NCBI RefSeq assembly: GCF_031880315.1
Contig: NZ_CP134771.1
Span: forward strand, 2,542,001-2,606,000
Length of the DNA: 64,000 nucleotides
Origin: Pseudomonas baltica
GTDB lineage: Bacteria > Pseudomonadota > Gammaproteobacteria > Pseudomonadales > Pseudomonadaceae
Reading direction: 5' to 3'
The first letter of the stretch is position 1, and the number at the start of each line of letters is the position of its first letter. Positions 27,260-36,471 of the stretch are shown one piece after another. Under the pieces are notes generated by a model that saw only the letters and a list, made by a program, of their open reading frames with translations, was not told the DNA's origin and did no database searches. The translations under genes and the position numbers were made by a program.

Positions 27260-30200
27260 GTACGCCCACTTCATCATCCGCTATCGGCTCTGGGTGATCA
27301 TCCTGACAGTGGCAATCACCGCCGTGCTGGGAAGCTTCGGAGCCGGCCTGAAGGTCATCATCGACCCTGCTACCCTCGCCCCTCAGGGCCATCCGTTGAT
27401 CAAATCGACCAACCAGGTCGAAAAAATCTTCGGCTCCAAATACCTGATGCTCATTGGCATCACACCCAAGCAGGGCGATATCTATCAACCCCACGTGCTC
27501 GAGACCGTCAGCGCGATCACCCGCCAGCTGGACGCTACGCCCGGCGTGGTGCGCTCCACGTTGCTGAGCCTGGGCAGTCATCAGGCCAAGGGCATCGAGG
27601 GCACGGCCGAGGGCATGGAGGCACGCCAACTGCTGGGAGAACCCGGCGAGCCAGTCGACTACGCTGCGCTGCGCAAGACCCTGGCCGACAACCCGGTCTA
27701 TCAGAACGCGGTGATCTCGGCCGATGGCCGTACCGCCGCGATCCTGGTCGAGCTCAAGGAGCGCTCGGATGGTTTCAGCAACATGGTGGCGCCGATTCAC
27801 AAGGTGGTCGATGCTTTCCAGTCGGATGACTACACCATCACCTATGGGGGCAATCCGGTCTATCTGGAAAAAACCGAGCAGTTCGCCAACCGCATCAACA
27901 TTCTCTTCCCGATCGCCATCCTGGTCATCGGCCTGCTGCACTTCGAAGCCTTCCGGACCAAGCAGGGCCTGATCCTGCCCTTGGTGACCGCACTGATGGC
28001 GGTAATGTGGGGCACCGGCTTCATGGGCGTACTGGGCCAGTCGATGGACATCTTCAACTCCCCCACACCCATCCTGATCCTCGCTGTGGCGGCCGGACAC
28101 GCGGTGCAGCTCCTCAAGCGCTACTACGAGGAATACGCGCGCTTGCGGCAGACCGGCGAGCTCAGCCCCGACGCCGCCAATCGCCAGGCCGTGGTCAACT
28201 CCATGGTAGGCGTCGGCCCGGTCATGCTGATTGCGGGGAGCATCGCCGCCATTGGTTTCTTCTCGTTGCTGGTTTTCGATATTGCCACCATCCGTGCTTT
28301 CGGGATCTTTACCGGTGTCGGCATCCTCAGCGCCATGCTGCTTGAGATGACGTTCATCCCGGCCATCCGCTCCCTGCTCAAGCCGCCGGGCGATAAAGCC
28401 CTGCGTCTGGAACAAGAGCAGCGTATATGGGATCGCATTCCTGCCGCAGCCGCACGCTGGGTGATTGATCCGACCCGACGCAAATCGATGTTCGTCCTCT
28501 ATTTCCTGGCGACTGTCGGCCTGGTACTGGCGATGCAGAACGTGGTGATCGACAACGCCACCAAGAACTTCTTCTCCGCCAACCTCGATATCCAGAAGGA
28601 CGATGCGTTCCTCAATCAGCAGCTCGGCGGCACCAACAGCCTGTATGTGATGGTCGAGGGCCAGGCGCCTGATGCCATCAAGCGCCCCGACGTACTGACG
28701 GCCATCGCCAATCTGCAGCACTTCGCCCAAACCCGGCCGGAAGTCGGCAAGACCCTGTCGATCGTCGACTTCGTCCGCCGCATGAACCAGGCCATGCACG
28801 CCGATGACCGCGCCTTCAGCACCGTGCCCACCAGTGAAAACCTCATCTCCCAGTACCTGTTGCTGTACTCGATGTCAGGCGAGCCGGGGGATTTCGATTC
28901 GTACGTGGATTACAGCTACCGGCGCGCCAAGGTGACCCTGTTGCTCAAGACCGGCAACAATGCCGTGGTCAAGAAACTCCTAGACGCGTTGCAGAGCGAA
29001 GCCGACCGTACCTTCCCTGCCGATGTCAAAGTCAGCTTCGGCGGTGATGTGGCGCAGACCGTGGCGCTCACCGATACCCTGGTCAATGGCAAGATCCGCA
29101 ACATCGTTCAGGTCGGCCTGGCGATCTTCCTGATCTCGGCGCTGGTGTTCCGTTCGGCCTTCGCCGGTCTCATCGTCCTTACGCCACTGGCATTATCGGT
29201 GGTGGCGGTATTCGGCATCATGGGGCTGCTGCACATTCCCCTCAACATCCCCAATTCGTTGATTTCCGCCATGGCAGTCGGCATCGGCGCGGACTATGCG
29301 ATCTACATTCTCTACCGCCTGCGCGAGCAAGTGCGAAGTGGCGAAGAGCCCGCCGCCGCCGTGCGCAACACCCTGGCCACCGCTGGCAAGGCATCGCTGT
29401 TCGTCGCCACGGCGGTGGCGGGGGGTTACGGGGTATTATCGCTGTCATTGGGCTACAACGTGCATCTGTGGTTGTCGATGTTCATCGTCATCGCCATGCT
29501 CGTCAGCGTCTGCGCGTCGTTGACGCTGGTACCGGCCCTGGCCCTGGCGTTCAAGCCGGCTTTCATCTTCAAGGGCAGAACGCAGTACGCCACTCAGTTG
29601 AACGCGGGCCTGGTGCTGCTGGGCGTCGCGTTGTTGGCAGGCAATACGCCCTCGGCAAAGGCCGCCACCTTGAGCCCCGAACAAGTCATGCAGAACAGCT
29701 TCGTGAGCACCAAGGTGCTGGACTCTTCCACCGACGCCACCTTTACCCTCACCAACGCTAACGGCGAACAGCGAGTCCGCAAGACCGAAGGCGCCACGCG
29801 CCTGCAAGGCGACGGCAGCGATGATAATTCCCGTTATGTGAAGTTCGTCTCCCCCCCTGACATCAAGGGTACCGCGACGCTGCTGGTGGAACACAGTGGC
29901 GCCGACGACGACATGTGGGTGTACCTGCCGGCACTAAGCAAGGTGCGCCGGCTCTCGGCGTCCAACAAGCGCGACAGCTTCGTTGGCACCGACTTCAGCT
30001 ACGGCGACATCATCGGCCACAATCCGGCGCAATGGCAGCAGCGCCTGGTGCGCATGGAGGCGCTGCCCGATGGCACTCAAGCCTATGTGATCGAATCGAC
30101 GCCAAAGACCGAAAAAGTCGGTAAGGACACCGGCTATTCGAAGATGCAGAGCTGGGTGCGGGCCGACAACTTCGTGGCGGTAAAAGTGGAGTTCGCTGAC

Positions 30201-30395
30201 CTCAATGGGCAGCCGATCAAGCGCATCGTCGCCAACCAACTGCAGCCGGTCGGCAACCATGGCAAGTGGCAGCCCATGAACTCCGAGGCCGAAAACCTGC
30301 AAACGGGGCACAAGACCACGATCCGCTTCGAGCACTTCGTGGCGGATCAGGGGGTGGCGGATCAGCTCTTCAAACCACAGGCACTGGACCGATGA
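27252..30395 (+). CDS. RND/MMPL-type lipid exporter fused to a periplasmic LolA-like domain
   Basis: This is a 1047-residue protein. Residues 1-775 are an RND permease of the MMPL/HpnN kind, with the first helix near 10-30, a large periplasmic loop, helix bundles at 215-375 and 410-430, a second loop, and a final bundle at 620-770 with the GIGADYAIYILYRLRE motif. At about 783-802 comes a further hydrophobic segment ending NTPSAKAA, like a signal peptide, and then a 245-residue domain matching outer-membrane lipoprotein-sorting (LolA-like) proteins (MWVYLPALSKVRRLS, DSFVGTDFSYGDI). No internal start separates the two halves, so the fusion looks genuine. The predicted role is lifting the lipid product from the inner membrane and shielding it across the periplasm. 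AAGGAG precedes the start. Confidence 0.85.
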   Translation: MNKYAHFIIRYRLWVIILTVAITAVLGSFGAGLKVIIDPATLAPQGHPLIKSTNQVEKIFGSKYLMLIGITPKQGDIYQPHVLETVSAITRQLDATPGVVRSTLLSLGSHQAKGIEGTAEGMEARQLLGEPGEPVDYAALRKTLADNPVYQNAVISADGRTAAILVELKERSDGFSNMVAPIHKVVDAFQSDDYTITYGGNPVYLEKTEQFANRINILFPIAILVIGLLHFEAFRTKQGLILPLVTALMAVMWGTGFMGVLGQSMDIFNSPTPILILAVAAGHAVQLLKRYYEEYARLRQTGELSPDAANRQAVVNSMVGVGPVMLIAGSIAAIGFFSLLVFDIATIRAFGIFTGVGILSAMLLEMTFIPAIRSLLKPPGDKALRLEQEQRIWDRIPAAAARWVIDPTRRKSMFVLYFLATVGLVLAMQNVVIDNATKNFFSANLDIQKDDAFLNQQLGGTNSLYVMVEGQAPDAIKRPDVLTAIANLQHFAQTRPEVGKTLSIVDFVRRMNQAMHADDRAFSTVPTSENLISQYLLLYSMSGEPGDFDSYVDYSYRRAKVTLLLKTGNNAVVKKLLDALQSEADRTFPADVKVSFGGDVAQTVALTDTLVNGKIRNIVQVGLAIFLISALVFRSAFAGLIVLTPLALSVVAVFGIMGLLHIPLNIPNSLISAMAVGIGADYAIYILYRLREQVRSGEEPAAAVRNTLATAGKASLFVATAVAGGYGVLSLSLGYNVHLWLSMFIVIAMLVSVCASLTLVPALALAFKPAFIFKGRTQYATQLNAGLVLLGVALLAGNTPSAKAATLSPEQVMQNSFVSTKVLDSSTDATFTLTNANGEQRVRKTEGATRLQGDGSDDNSRYVKFVSPPDIKGTATLLVEHSGADDDMWVYLPALSKVRRLSASNKRDSFVGTDFSYGDIIGHNPAQWQQRLVRMEALPDGTQAYVIESTPKTEKVGKDTGYSKMQSWVRADNFVAVKVEFADLNGQPIKRIVANQLQPVGNHGKWQPMNSEAENLQTGHKTTIRFEHFVADQGVADQLFKPQALDR

Positions 30396-31612
30396 GGCCT
30401 CTGGCTGCGCTGTTGCTGAGTACCGTACCAGTGCTGGCCATGGCGAATGTAGAGGTCGATAACGCGCTGACATTGCGCGGTGGCGAGTGGAGCGGCGATC
30501 GCTCCCTCACCTCGCAGAGTGACATCGTCACGGGCACCGCGGGCATCCGCACGCGACTCGATACCGAGTCTGCCGGCCAAGGCATCTTCGATGCCTGGGC
30601 CAATGTCCAGAACACCAGCGCGCCGCGCCACGGCCTGGTACGCGAGGCTTATTGGCGCGACGACGTGGGTAATCTGAGCATCAAGGCCGGGCGGCAGATC
30701 ATCGTCTGGGGGCGGGCCGACGGCCTCAACCCCACGGATAATCTGTCGCCACGAGACTTTACGCTGCTGACCCCCGTGGATGGCGACCAGCGTTATGGCA
30801 ACACCGCGCTGAATCTGAGCTATGAATGGGAAATGGGGACCCTGACCGCCCTATGGTTCCCGCAAGCGGCGGCTCACACTATCCCACTGACCCGGCTGGC
30901 CAATGTCAGCTACGACGTGCAGCAGCCCGATCAATCGCAGTGGGCACTGAAATGGGACATGAGCGGCGATAACATCGATGGCTCCGTGTCCTACTTCGAT
31001 GGCGTCGACCCCATGCCCGATCTGGTGCCGGGAATGCTGACCAGCACCGGTGCGACGGTCAAGGTCAAGGCCCAGCGCACGCGGTTCTGGGGGGCAGACA
31101 TGAGCATGACGCAAGGCGGCACCATCTGGCGCGCCGAAACTGCCCTGTCTGAGACCCAAAGCAGTGGCTCCGATGATTTCAGGCACAAGAAAAACCAGTT
31201 GTGGTTCGTGGGGGGCGGCGAATGGCGTCTCTTCGATACCGCGACGCTGGGGCTGCAGTTGACCTACACCCATGTATTCGACTACGCCGACGCCCATGAC
31301 CTGGCCCCCGGGTTCGAGCGTGAAGTGGCGCTGCGCCAGGCGGCCACCAGCGGCCAGACGTCAAGGGACCAGGCAGGCTTCACCTGGCGCCTGGCCGATA
31401 CCTGGTTCAATGAGCTGCTCAGGGTGGAATTCAGCGGTGTGGCGCAGCAAACCTCGGGCAGCGGCATCGCCCGCCTCAAAGCCGACTATGCCCTGACCGA
31501 TAACATCAAGCTGACTGCCGGGATGGACTACTACTATGGCCCGAAGCTCACCTTCTTCGGCCAGTTGCGTGACGACCAGACGGTCTACACGCAAGCCGAG
31601 TATCGCTTCTAG
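30392..31612 (+). CDS. Outer-membrane beta-barrel protein of the export system
   Basis: The 406-residue protein has a short signal peptide (cleavage near VLAMA), alternating amphipathic strands and a C-terminal phenylalanine (YTQAEYRF), the usual outer-membrane insertion signal. The segment AGRQIIVWGRADGLNPTDNLSPRD resembles DUF1302-type barrels that accompany RND/LolA-like lipid exporters. It overlaps the exporter gene (ATGA), so it is probably the outer-membrane end of the same pathway. Its TAG stop lies in a CTAG palindrome that also ends the convergent tetR gene. Confidence 0.75.
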   Translation: MRPLAALLLSTVPVLAMANVEVDNALTLRGGEWSGDRSLTSQSDIVTGTAGIRTRLDTESAGQGIFDAWANVQNTSAPRHGLVREAYWRDDVGNLSIKAGRQIIVWGRADGLNPTDNLSPRDFTLLTPVDGDQRYGNTALNLSYEWEMGTLTALWFPQAAAHTIPLTRLANVSYDVQQPDQSQWALKWDMSGDNIDGSVSYFDGVDPMPDLVPGMLTSTGATVKVKAQRTRFWGADMSMTQGGTIWRAETALSETQSSGSDDFRHKKNQLWFVGGGEWRLFDTATLGLQLTYTHVFDYADAHDLAPGFEREVALRQAATSGQTSRDQAGFTWRLADTWFNELLRVEFSGVAQQTSGSGIARLKADYALTDNIKLTAGMDYYYGPKLTFFGQLRDDQTVYTQAEYRF

Positions 31613-32202
31613 CGGCTGGCCACGCTGAGGCTTTGGGCGGCCCCCGGCGGGTGCTGGTGCAACAGTACCAGCATGGCCTGAGTCGCGGCATCCAGCGGCT
31701 GGCCGGACACGCCGATGAACGCCAGATTACGCGCCCCCTCGAACAGCATCAGGCATTGCAGTGCCAGGCAAGGTGCGTCGGCGTAGCCAAGATTGGCCAG
31801 CATCGCGGCAAACAGATCAACCAAGGTACGCTTGTGACGCAGGCACATCTGATGCACCGGATCGGCAGGATCGGGGTAGGCACTGGCGGCGATCACGAAC
31901 AGACAGGTACGCGAGACGGGCTCGACGAACCTGGCTCTGTACCAGTCCAGCAGCAGTGCAAAACGCACCTCCAGCACCGGTGGCGCATCGGCAACGCACT
32001 GCATCACTTCGCTGACGATTTGTTCATGATACAAGGCCAGCACGTTGACGATGAGGTTGTCGCGGGAGGGGAAGTATTTGTACAGCGTCATCTTGCTGAC
32101 ACCGGACACCTTGATGAGGCGATCGATGCCGACATTCTGCAGCCCTTCATCAAGAAAGAGTTCCAGGGCGGTCGTTAGAAGTTTTTGTCTGGCAGCTGAC
32201 AT
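31609..32202 (-). CDS. TetR-family transcriptional regulator of the lipopeptide cluster
   Basis: The 197-residue protein has an N-terminal TetR helix-turn-helix (LFLDEGLQNVGIDRLIKVSGVSKMTLYKYFPSRDNLI) and a C-terminal ligand-binding helical domain with the sequence CLFVIAASAYPDPADP. The ATG at 32202 is used; a TTG codon just before it is not needed. It is convergent with the outer-membrane gene and the two stops overlap in CTAG. A TetR-like palindrome at 18955-18974 lies before the first biosynthetic gene, so it is the likely repressor of the operon, probably released by an acyl compound. Confidence 0.88.
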   Translation of the reverse strand: MSAARQKLLTTALELFLDEGLQNVGIDRLIKVSGVSKMTLYKYFPSRDNLIVNVLALYHEQIVSEVMQCVADAPPVLEVRFALLLDWYRARFVEPVSRTCLFVIAASAYPDPADPVHQMCLRHKRTLVDLFAAMLANLGYADAPCLALQCLMLFEGARNLAFIGVSGQPLDAATQAMLVLLHQHPPGAAQSLSVASR

Positions 32203-32381
32203 CAAGGGCCTCTCGACGGAACGTCACCTTATCAATGGCGGGTAGGAAACCGCGCGACGCCTTTTGGTTGACGCCGGGAAAGTGGCATAGAATACCTTAT
32301 CCCTACGTGGATTGTGCTGAAGCCAGATTTGGACAATAAAACATTCCTGCCGACTCCCCTCATCACCCCGGCAGCCGATGA

Positions 32382-32640
32382 TCATGTCGAGGGGTGGGCA
32401 CGCAATGTCTCGATCAACCGCAGATGATGCTGCAAGCTTGCCGAGACAGCCCCGGCGCGGTGGCTGAGGATGATCGGCAACGTCACGTTGGCTTCCTGCA
32501 GGCTCACCTCGCGAATATCATCGCGGTGCAGAATGCGCACCGGCACCAGACTCCGGCACCAGGGTGATACCAAGGCCTGCCGCGATCAGGCCGACGGCCA
32601 TCGGCAACTCGTTGCTCCACTGGGGCCCCTTCGCCGTAAA
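32382..32640 (-). pseudogene. C-terminal remnant of a LysR-family regulator
   Basis: On the minus strand the bases encode the end of a LysR substrate-binding domain: QWSNELPMAVGLIAAGLGITLVPE, then after a single-base frameshift LVPVRILHRDDIREVSLQEAN to the stop at 32382. Only about 85 residues remain; the DNA-binding domain is absent and the remnant stops at the prfC terminator. It probably reports the old border of the region before the biosynthetic operon arrived. The rest of the 450-base stretch from 32203 to 32649 shows no other gene. Confidence 0.75.
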
Positions 32641-32649
32641 TCCCCCCAT

Positions 32650-32679
32650 AGAAAAAGCAGCCCGAAGGCTGCTTTTTCT
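32650..32679. terminator. Intrinsic terminator of prfC (works on both strands)
   Basis: The perfect 13-base arms AGAAAAAGCAGCC and GGCTGCTTTTTCT close a CGAA loop, with A and T runs giving a U-tract on either strand. It begins right at the prfC stop codon. Confidence 0.9.
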
Positions 32680-32680
32680 A

Positions 32681-34264
32681 TCAGTGATGTTCCCGCGTCG
32701 CGCGGAATTTCACATCCGGCCAGCGCTCTTCCATCAGCGCCAGATTGACCCGTGTCGGGGCCAGGTAGGTCAGGTGGCCGCCGCCGTCGACCGCGAGGTT
32801 TTCCACCGCCTTGTTCTCGAATTCCTCGAGTTTCTTCTTGTCCCCGCATTCGATCCAGCGCGCCGAGTACACGGTGATCGGCTCGTAGGCGCATTCGACC
32901 TTGTACTCTTCCTTCAAGCGGCTGGCGACCACATCGAACTGCAGCACACCCACGGCGCCGAGAATGATGTCGTTGCTGCGGGTCGGGAAGAACACCTGAG
33001 TGGCGCCCTCCTCGGCCAGCTGCTGCAGGCCCTGACGCAGCTGCTTGGACTTGAGCGGATCTTTCAGGCGCACGCGGCGGAACAGCTCTGGGGCGAAGTG
33101 CGGGATACCGGTGAAGCCCAGCGCCTCGCCTTCGGTGAAGGTGTCGCCGATCTGGATGGTGCCGTGGTTGTGCAGGCCGATGATGTCGCCGGCCCAGGCC
33201 TCGACCAGTTGCTCGCGCTCGGACGAGAAGAACGTCAACGCGTCGCCGATGCGCACGTCCTTGCCGGTGCGCACGTGGCGCATCTTCATGCCCTGGTCGT
33301 ACTTGCCCGAACAGATGCGCATGAAGGCGATGCGGTCACGGTGCTTAGGGTCCATGTTCGCCTGGATCTTGAACACAAAGCCGGTGAATTTCTCTTCGAC
33401 CGGCTCGACCGTCCGCTCGTTGGCGACGCGAGCCAGCGGGCGCGGCGCCCAGTTCACCACGGCATCGAGCACGTGATCGACACCGAAGTTGCCCAGCGCG
33501 GTGCCAAAGAACACCGGCGTCAGCTGGCCGTTCATGAACTCGTCCTGGTTGAATTCGTGGCAGGCGCCCTGAACCAGCTCCAACTGGTCGACGAAGCGAT
33601 CGTACTCGTCGCCCAGATGCGCGCGGGCCTCATCGGAATCGAGCTTCTCGATGATCTTGGTTTCGGTGCGCTCGTGACCGTGCCCCGGGGTGTAGACGAT
33701 GATGTAGTCATCGGCCAGGTGGTACACGCCCTTGAAGTCGCGGTAGCAACCAATCGGCCAGGTGATCGGCGCGGCCTTGATCTTGAGGACGGCTTCGATC
33801 TCGTCGAGCAGTTCGATCGGGTCGCGGATATCGCGGTCGAGCTTGTTGATGAAGCTGACGATGGGCGTATCGCGCAGGCGGCAGACGTCCATCAAGGCGA
33901 TGGTGCGCGGCTCGACGCCTTTACCGCCGTCGAGCACCATCAGCGCCGAGTCCACTGCGGTCAAGGTGCGGTAGGTGTCTTCCGAGAAGTCTTCGTGACC
34001 CGGGGTGTCGAGCAGGTTGATCATGTGCTCGCGATAGGGGAACTGCATCACCGAGGTGGTGATGGAAATCCCGCGCTGCTTCTCCATTTCCATCCAGTCA
34101 GACGTAGCGTGCCGGTCGGACTTGCGCGACTTCACCGTACCGGCGATGGCAATGGCCTTGCCCATCAGCAAGAGTTTCTCGGTGATGGTGGTCTTACCGG
34201 CGTCCGGGTGGGAAATAATGGCGAAGGTGCGGCGTTTCGCGACTTCGGCGGCCTGTTGGGTCAT
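32681..34264 (-). CDS. prfC: Peptide chain release factor 3
   Basis: The 527-residue translational GTPase shows G1 [10 protein letters not shown]3 DTPGHEDF and G4 NKLD, followed by the RF3 domains II and III. It is cytosolic and uses GTP to eject RF1/RF2 from the ribosome after termination. Length and start (ATG 34264) match the family exactly. The gene lies downstream of the PAP2 phosphatase on the same strand with about 100 bases between them. Confidence 0.97.
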   Translation of the reverse strand: MTQQAAEVAKRRTFAIISHPDAGKTTITEKLLLMGKAIAIAGTVKSRKSDRHATSDWMEMEKQRGISITTSVMQFPYREHMINLLDTPGHEDFSEDTYRTLTAVDSALMVLDGGKGVEPRTIALMDVCRLRDTPIVSFINKLDRDIRDPIELLDEIEAVLKIKAAPITWPIGCYRDFKGVYHLADDYIIVYTPGHGHERTETKIIEKLDSDEARAHLGDEYDRFVDQLELVQGACHEFNQDEFMNGQLTPVFFGTALGNFGVDHVLDAVVNWAPRPLARVANERTVEPVEEKFTGFVFKIQANMDPKHRDRIAFMRICSGKYDQGMKMRHVRTGKDVRIGDALTFFSSEREQLVEAWAGDIIGLHNHGTIQIGDTFTEGEALGFTGIPHFAPELFRRVRLKDPLKSKQLRQGLQQLAEEGATQVFFPTRSNDIILGAVGVLQFDVVASRLKEEYKVECAYEPITVYSARWIECGDKKKLEEFENKAVENLAVDGGGHLTYLAPTRVNLALMEERWPDVKFRATREHH

Positions 34265-34362
34265 GAGAGATCGCCTGCGAGGTGATTCAAAAAAGGGCGC
34301 AGATTATAGCCTAAAGGGGGGCGAGCTGAAACCATGAGGCCAACTCGCCGGTCGCCCCATTC

Positions 34363-35106
34363 TCAAGCCGTCGCCAAGGCTACCTTAGGTGCTTTCTGCA
34401 CGGCGGGATGCGGACGGTAGAGCATCACGCGGTAGGTCGCGAGGCAGATCAACCAGCAGAAAATCGCTGCCCAGACGTTGTGCGACAAAAAGTGAGCACC
34501 CTGAATCATCCGCACCACCGAGAACAGCGTCCCCAGACCAAACGCGAACAGCAGGCCAGCACGGGCCATGCGCGGACGACGGTCTCGCAGCACGAAAAAC
34601 AGCGCGAACAGAGCAAAACCGGTGGCGGCATGCCCGCCCGGCCAGCAGCGCCCAGCTTCGATAGCGACCGGACGGTGCTCGAACAGTTTGCTGTAGGTTT
34701 CCTTGCCGCCGAACTCGGTCACATCCCAGGGGCATTGCACACCCGTCACGGTTTTCAGCGGCGGGGTGTAGCTGGTGGCCAGGGTCATGGCGACGACCAG
34801 GCAGGCCAGCTCCTTGCGGATCGGCATCAAGCGCTTGACCTTGAAGCTGGCAAAATAGCCCAGCGCGCCAAATACGCCGATGGCAATCACCAACTGCTTG
34901 GCTCGGTCGTGCAGGATGTCTTCCAGCCAATGGCTGTGCCGGCCAATGAATGCATGGTCGACGGTGCTGTAGAAGAGCTTCTCGATGTCCATATCGATGT
35001 TGGTCAGTTCCAGCAGGCATAGCGCGATGGCGATGACGGCTGGAATGCCCAGGCAGATCCAGTAATTTAACGGACGTGACGTGGGACGCGAGAAGGTGGC
35101 TGACAT
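34363..35106 (-). CDS. PAP2-family membrane phosphatase
   Basis: The 247-residue inner-membrane protein has about six hydrophobic helices and PAP2 motifs: KTVTGVQCP (motif 1), RCWPGGHAATGFAL (motif 2, PSGH-like with His) and RMIQGAHFLSHNVWA (motif 3). Such enzymes remove phosphate from lipids such as phosphatidic acid, undecaprenyl-PP or lipid A. In motif 3 Asn stands where Asp is usual, as in several lipid-A-related members. Substrate cannot be decided. A proline-rich basic tail ends the protein. Confidence 0.8.
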   Translation of the reverse strand: MSATFSRPTSRPLNYWICLGIPAVIAIALCLLELTNIDMDIEKLFYSTVDHAFIGRHSHWLEDILHDRAKQLVIAIGVFGALGYFASFKVKRLMPIRKELACLVVAMTLATSYTPPLKTVTGVQCPWDVTEFGGKETYSKLFEHRPVAIEAGRCWPGGHAATGFALFALFFVLRDRRPRMARAGLLFAFGLGTLFSVVRMIQGAHFLSHNVWAAIFCWLICLATYRVMLYRPHPAVQKAPKVALATA

Positions 35107-35522
35107 GAGGGGTCCACTGCGGAAAGAAACGGCACCTCACGTTATGGCAATGAGGCTCGAGTACTGCAGGCGCGCTGCAGTCTGGGCCTGAAACTGTTTG
35201 TTACACATCATTTAGAAGTGAAAATAGCGTCAAACGCCTGAGATAGTAGCTATCCGCTATCCCGTTCGAACAGCACCGGCCTTCCTTGCTCGGGGCTTCG
35301 GCGGCAGGGGATGAACTCATCGCAAATTTCGACTTGCCAGTGACAAATCCACCTTCTGAGGAAGATCCCCTTAAGTGATTTATTTTTAGACAGCGTTCGG
35401 CATCCCTACCCCTTGGTCTTGGCCGATTTGAGAGGGAGGAATTTCCTTCTCGACAGGGTGGGAACACTGGCATCTCAAAATTTCACGCACTGCCGATACA
35501 TGGCCAAATGCCAACTCACGGG

Positions 35523-35550
35523 GAACCTTTTCTGCCCCGCGCACGTCCAC
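35523..35550 (+). promoter_or_regulatory. Candidate AlgU (sigma-E-like) promoter before the osmoprotectant operon
   Basis: GAACCT (35523-35528), a 17-base spacer and TCCAC (35546-35550) resemble the Pseudomonas AlgU pattern GAACTT-N16/17-TCTGA. It lies about 195 bases upstream of the first permease. Osmotic control through AlgU is known for related opuC loci, which makes the site plausible. I see no protein gene in the 637 bases between 35107 and 35743. Confidence 0.4.
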
Positions 35551-35743
35551 TCCCCGAGTCGAGCAACCCGCAGGGCTTTCAGAATCAATACGTTAGCTGC
35601 GGCAGGTTGCGCTCATGGTTCCTCTACAGCCCCTCTACAGCGGGCGCTGCAGCGAACTGCTTCTCGCGTATCGGGTGTCGGTCCTCCAAGCAGGCTGGCG
35701 CCACAGACACCCCGTGCGCCGACTGAAAAAAAGGAGCTCCTCT

Positions 35744-36457
35744 GTGGCTAAAGGCTATGGCAAAGGGCTGACGGGATGTGCGGCTGCGGTCGTGATCCTC
35801 GCCCTGCTGGTCTACTGGATCGGCATCGATACCCTCAAGCAATACCAAGACGATCTTTGGTTCTATCTGCAAGCCCACCTGCTGCTGGTACTGGCCTCGA
35901 TGCTGGCCGCGCTGGTGGTCGGTATCCCTGCCGGTATCGCGCTCAGCCGCCCGAGCATGGTCGGGCGCGCCGAGCGGTTCATGCAGATATTCAACATCGG
36001 CAACACCGTGCCGCCCCTGGCCGTACTGGCCATCGCTCTGGGCATCCTGGGCATCGGCAGTGGTCCGGCGATCTTCGCGTTGTTCCTGGCCTCCTTGCTG
36101 CCCATCGTGCGCAACACGTATGAGGGACTGAAAAACGTTCAGGGCTCACTCAAGGAAGCTGCCGTCGGCATCGGCATGACCCCGCGTCAGGTGCTGTTCC
36201 AGGTCGAACTGCCCAATGCCGTGCCGATCATCATCGGTGGCGTGCGCGTGGCGCTGGCGATCAACGTCGGCACCGCACCGCTGTCGTTTTTGATCGGCGC
36301 CAACAGCCTGGGCAGCCTGATTTTCCCCGGCATCGCCCTGAACAATCATGCGCAGCTGCTATTGGGCGCCGTGTGCACGGCCCTGCTGGCGTTGATTCTC
36401 GACGGCCTGGTCACGTTGGCCAGCCGGCTTTGGCTGGAAAAAGGCCTGGCCCGTTGA
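35744..36457 (+). CDS. opuCD: Osmoprotectant ABC transporter permease (OpuC/YehYW type)
   Basis: The 237-residue inner-membrane permease has one N-terminal anchor helix and the BPD_transp_1 core (IPAGIALSRPS, EAA-like loop KNVQGSLKEAAVGIGMTPRQVLFQVELPNAVP). It starts at GTG 35744 behind AAGGAG; the in-frame ATG at 35615 has no ribosome site. It is the first gene of a four-gene operon (permease, binding protein, permease, ATPase) for glycine betaine/choline/carnitine-type osmoprotectants. The symbol follows the P. aeruginosa PA3888-3891 order from memory. Confidence 0.85.
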   Translation: MAKGYGKGLTGCAAAVVILALLVYWIGIDTLKQYQDDLWFYLQAHLLLVLASMLAALVVGIPAGIALSRPSMVGRAERFMQIFNIGNTVPPLAVLAIALGILGIGSGPAIFALFLASLLPIVRNTYEGLKNVQGSLKEAAVGIGMTPRQVLFQVELPNAVPIIIGGVRVALAINVGTAPLSFLIGANSLGSLIFPGIALNNHAQLLLGAVCTALLALILDGLVTLASRLWLEKGLAR

Positions 36458-36471
36458 GCAAAGGAATAAAG

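Noticed and set aside
35413..35751. Reading frame upstream of the osmoprotectant operon
   Set aside because: Composition is non-coding, it has no ribosome site and it overlaps the promoter-like element and the true start of the permease.
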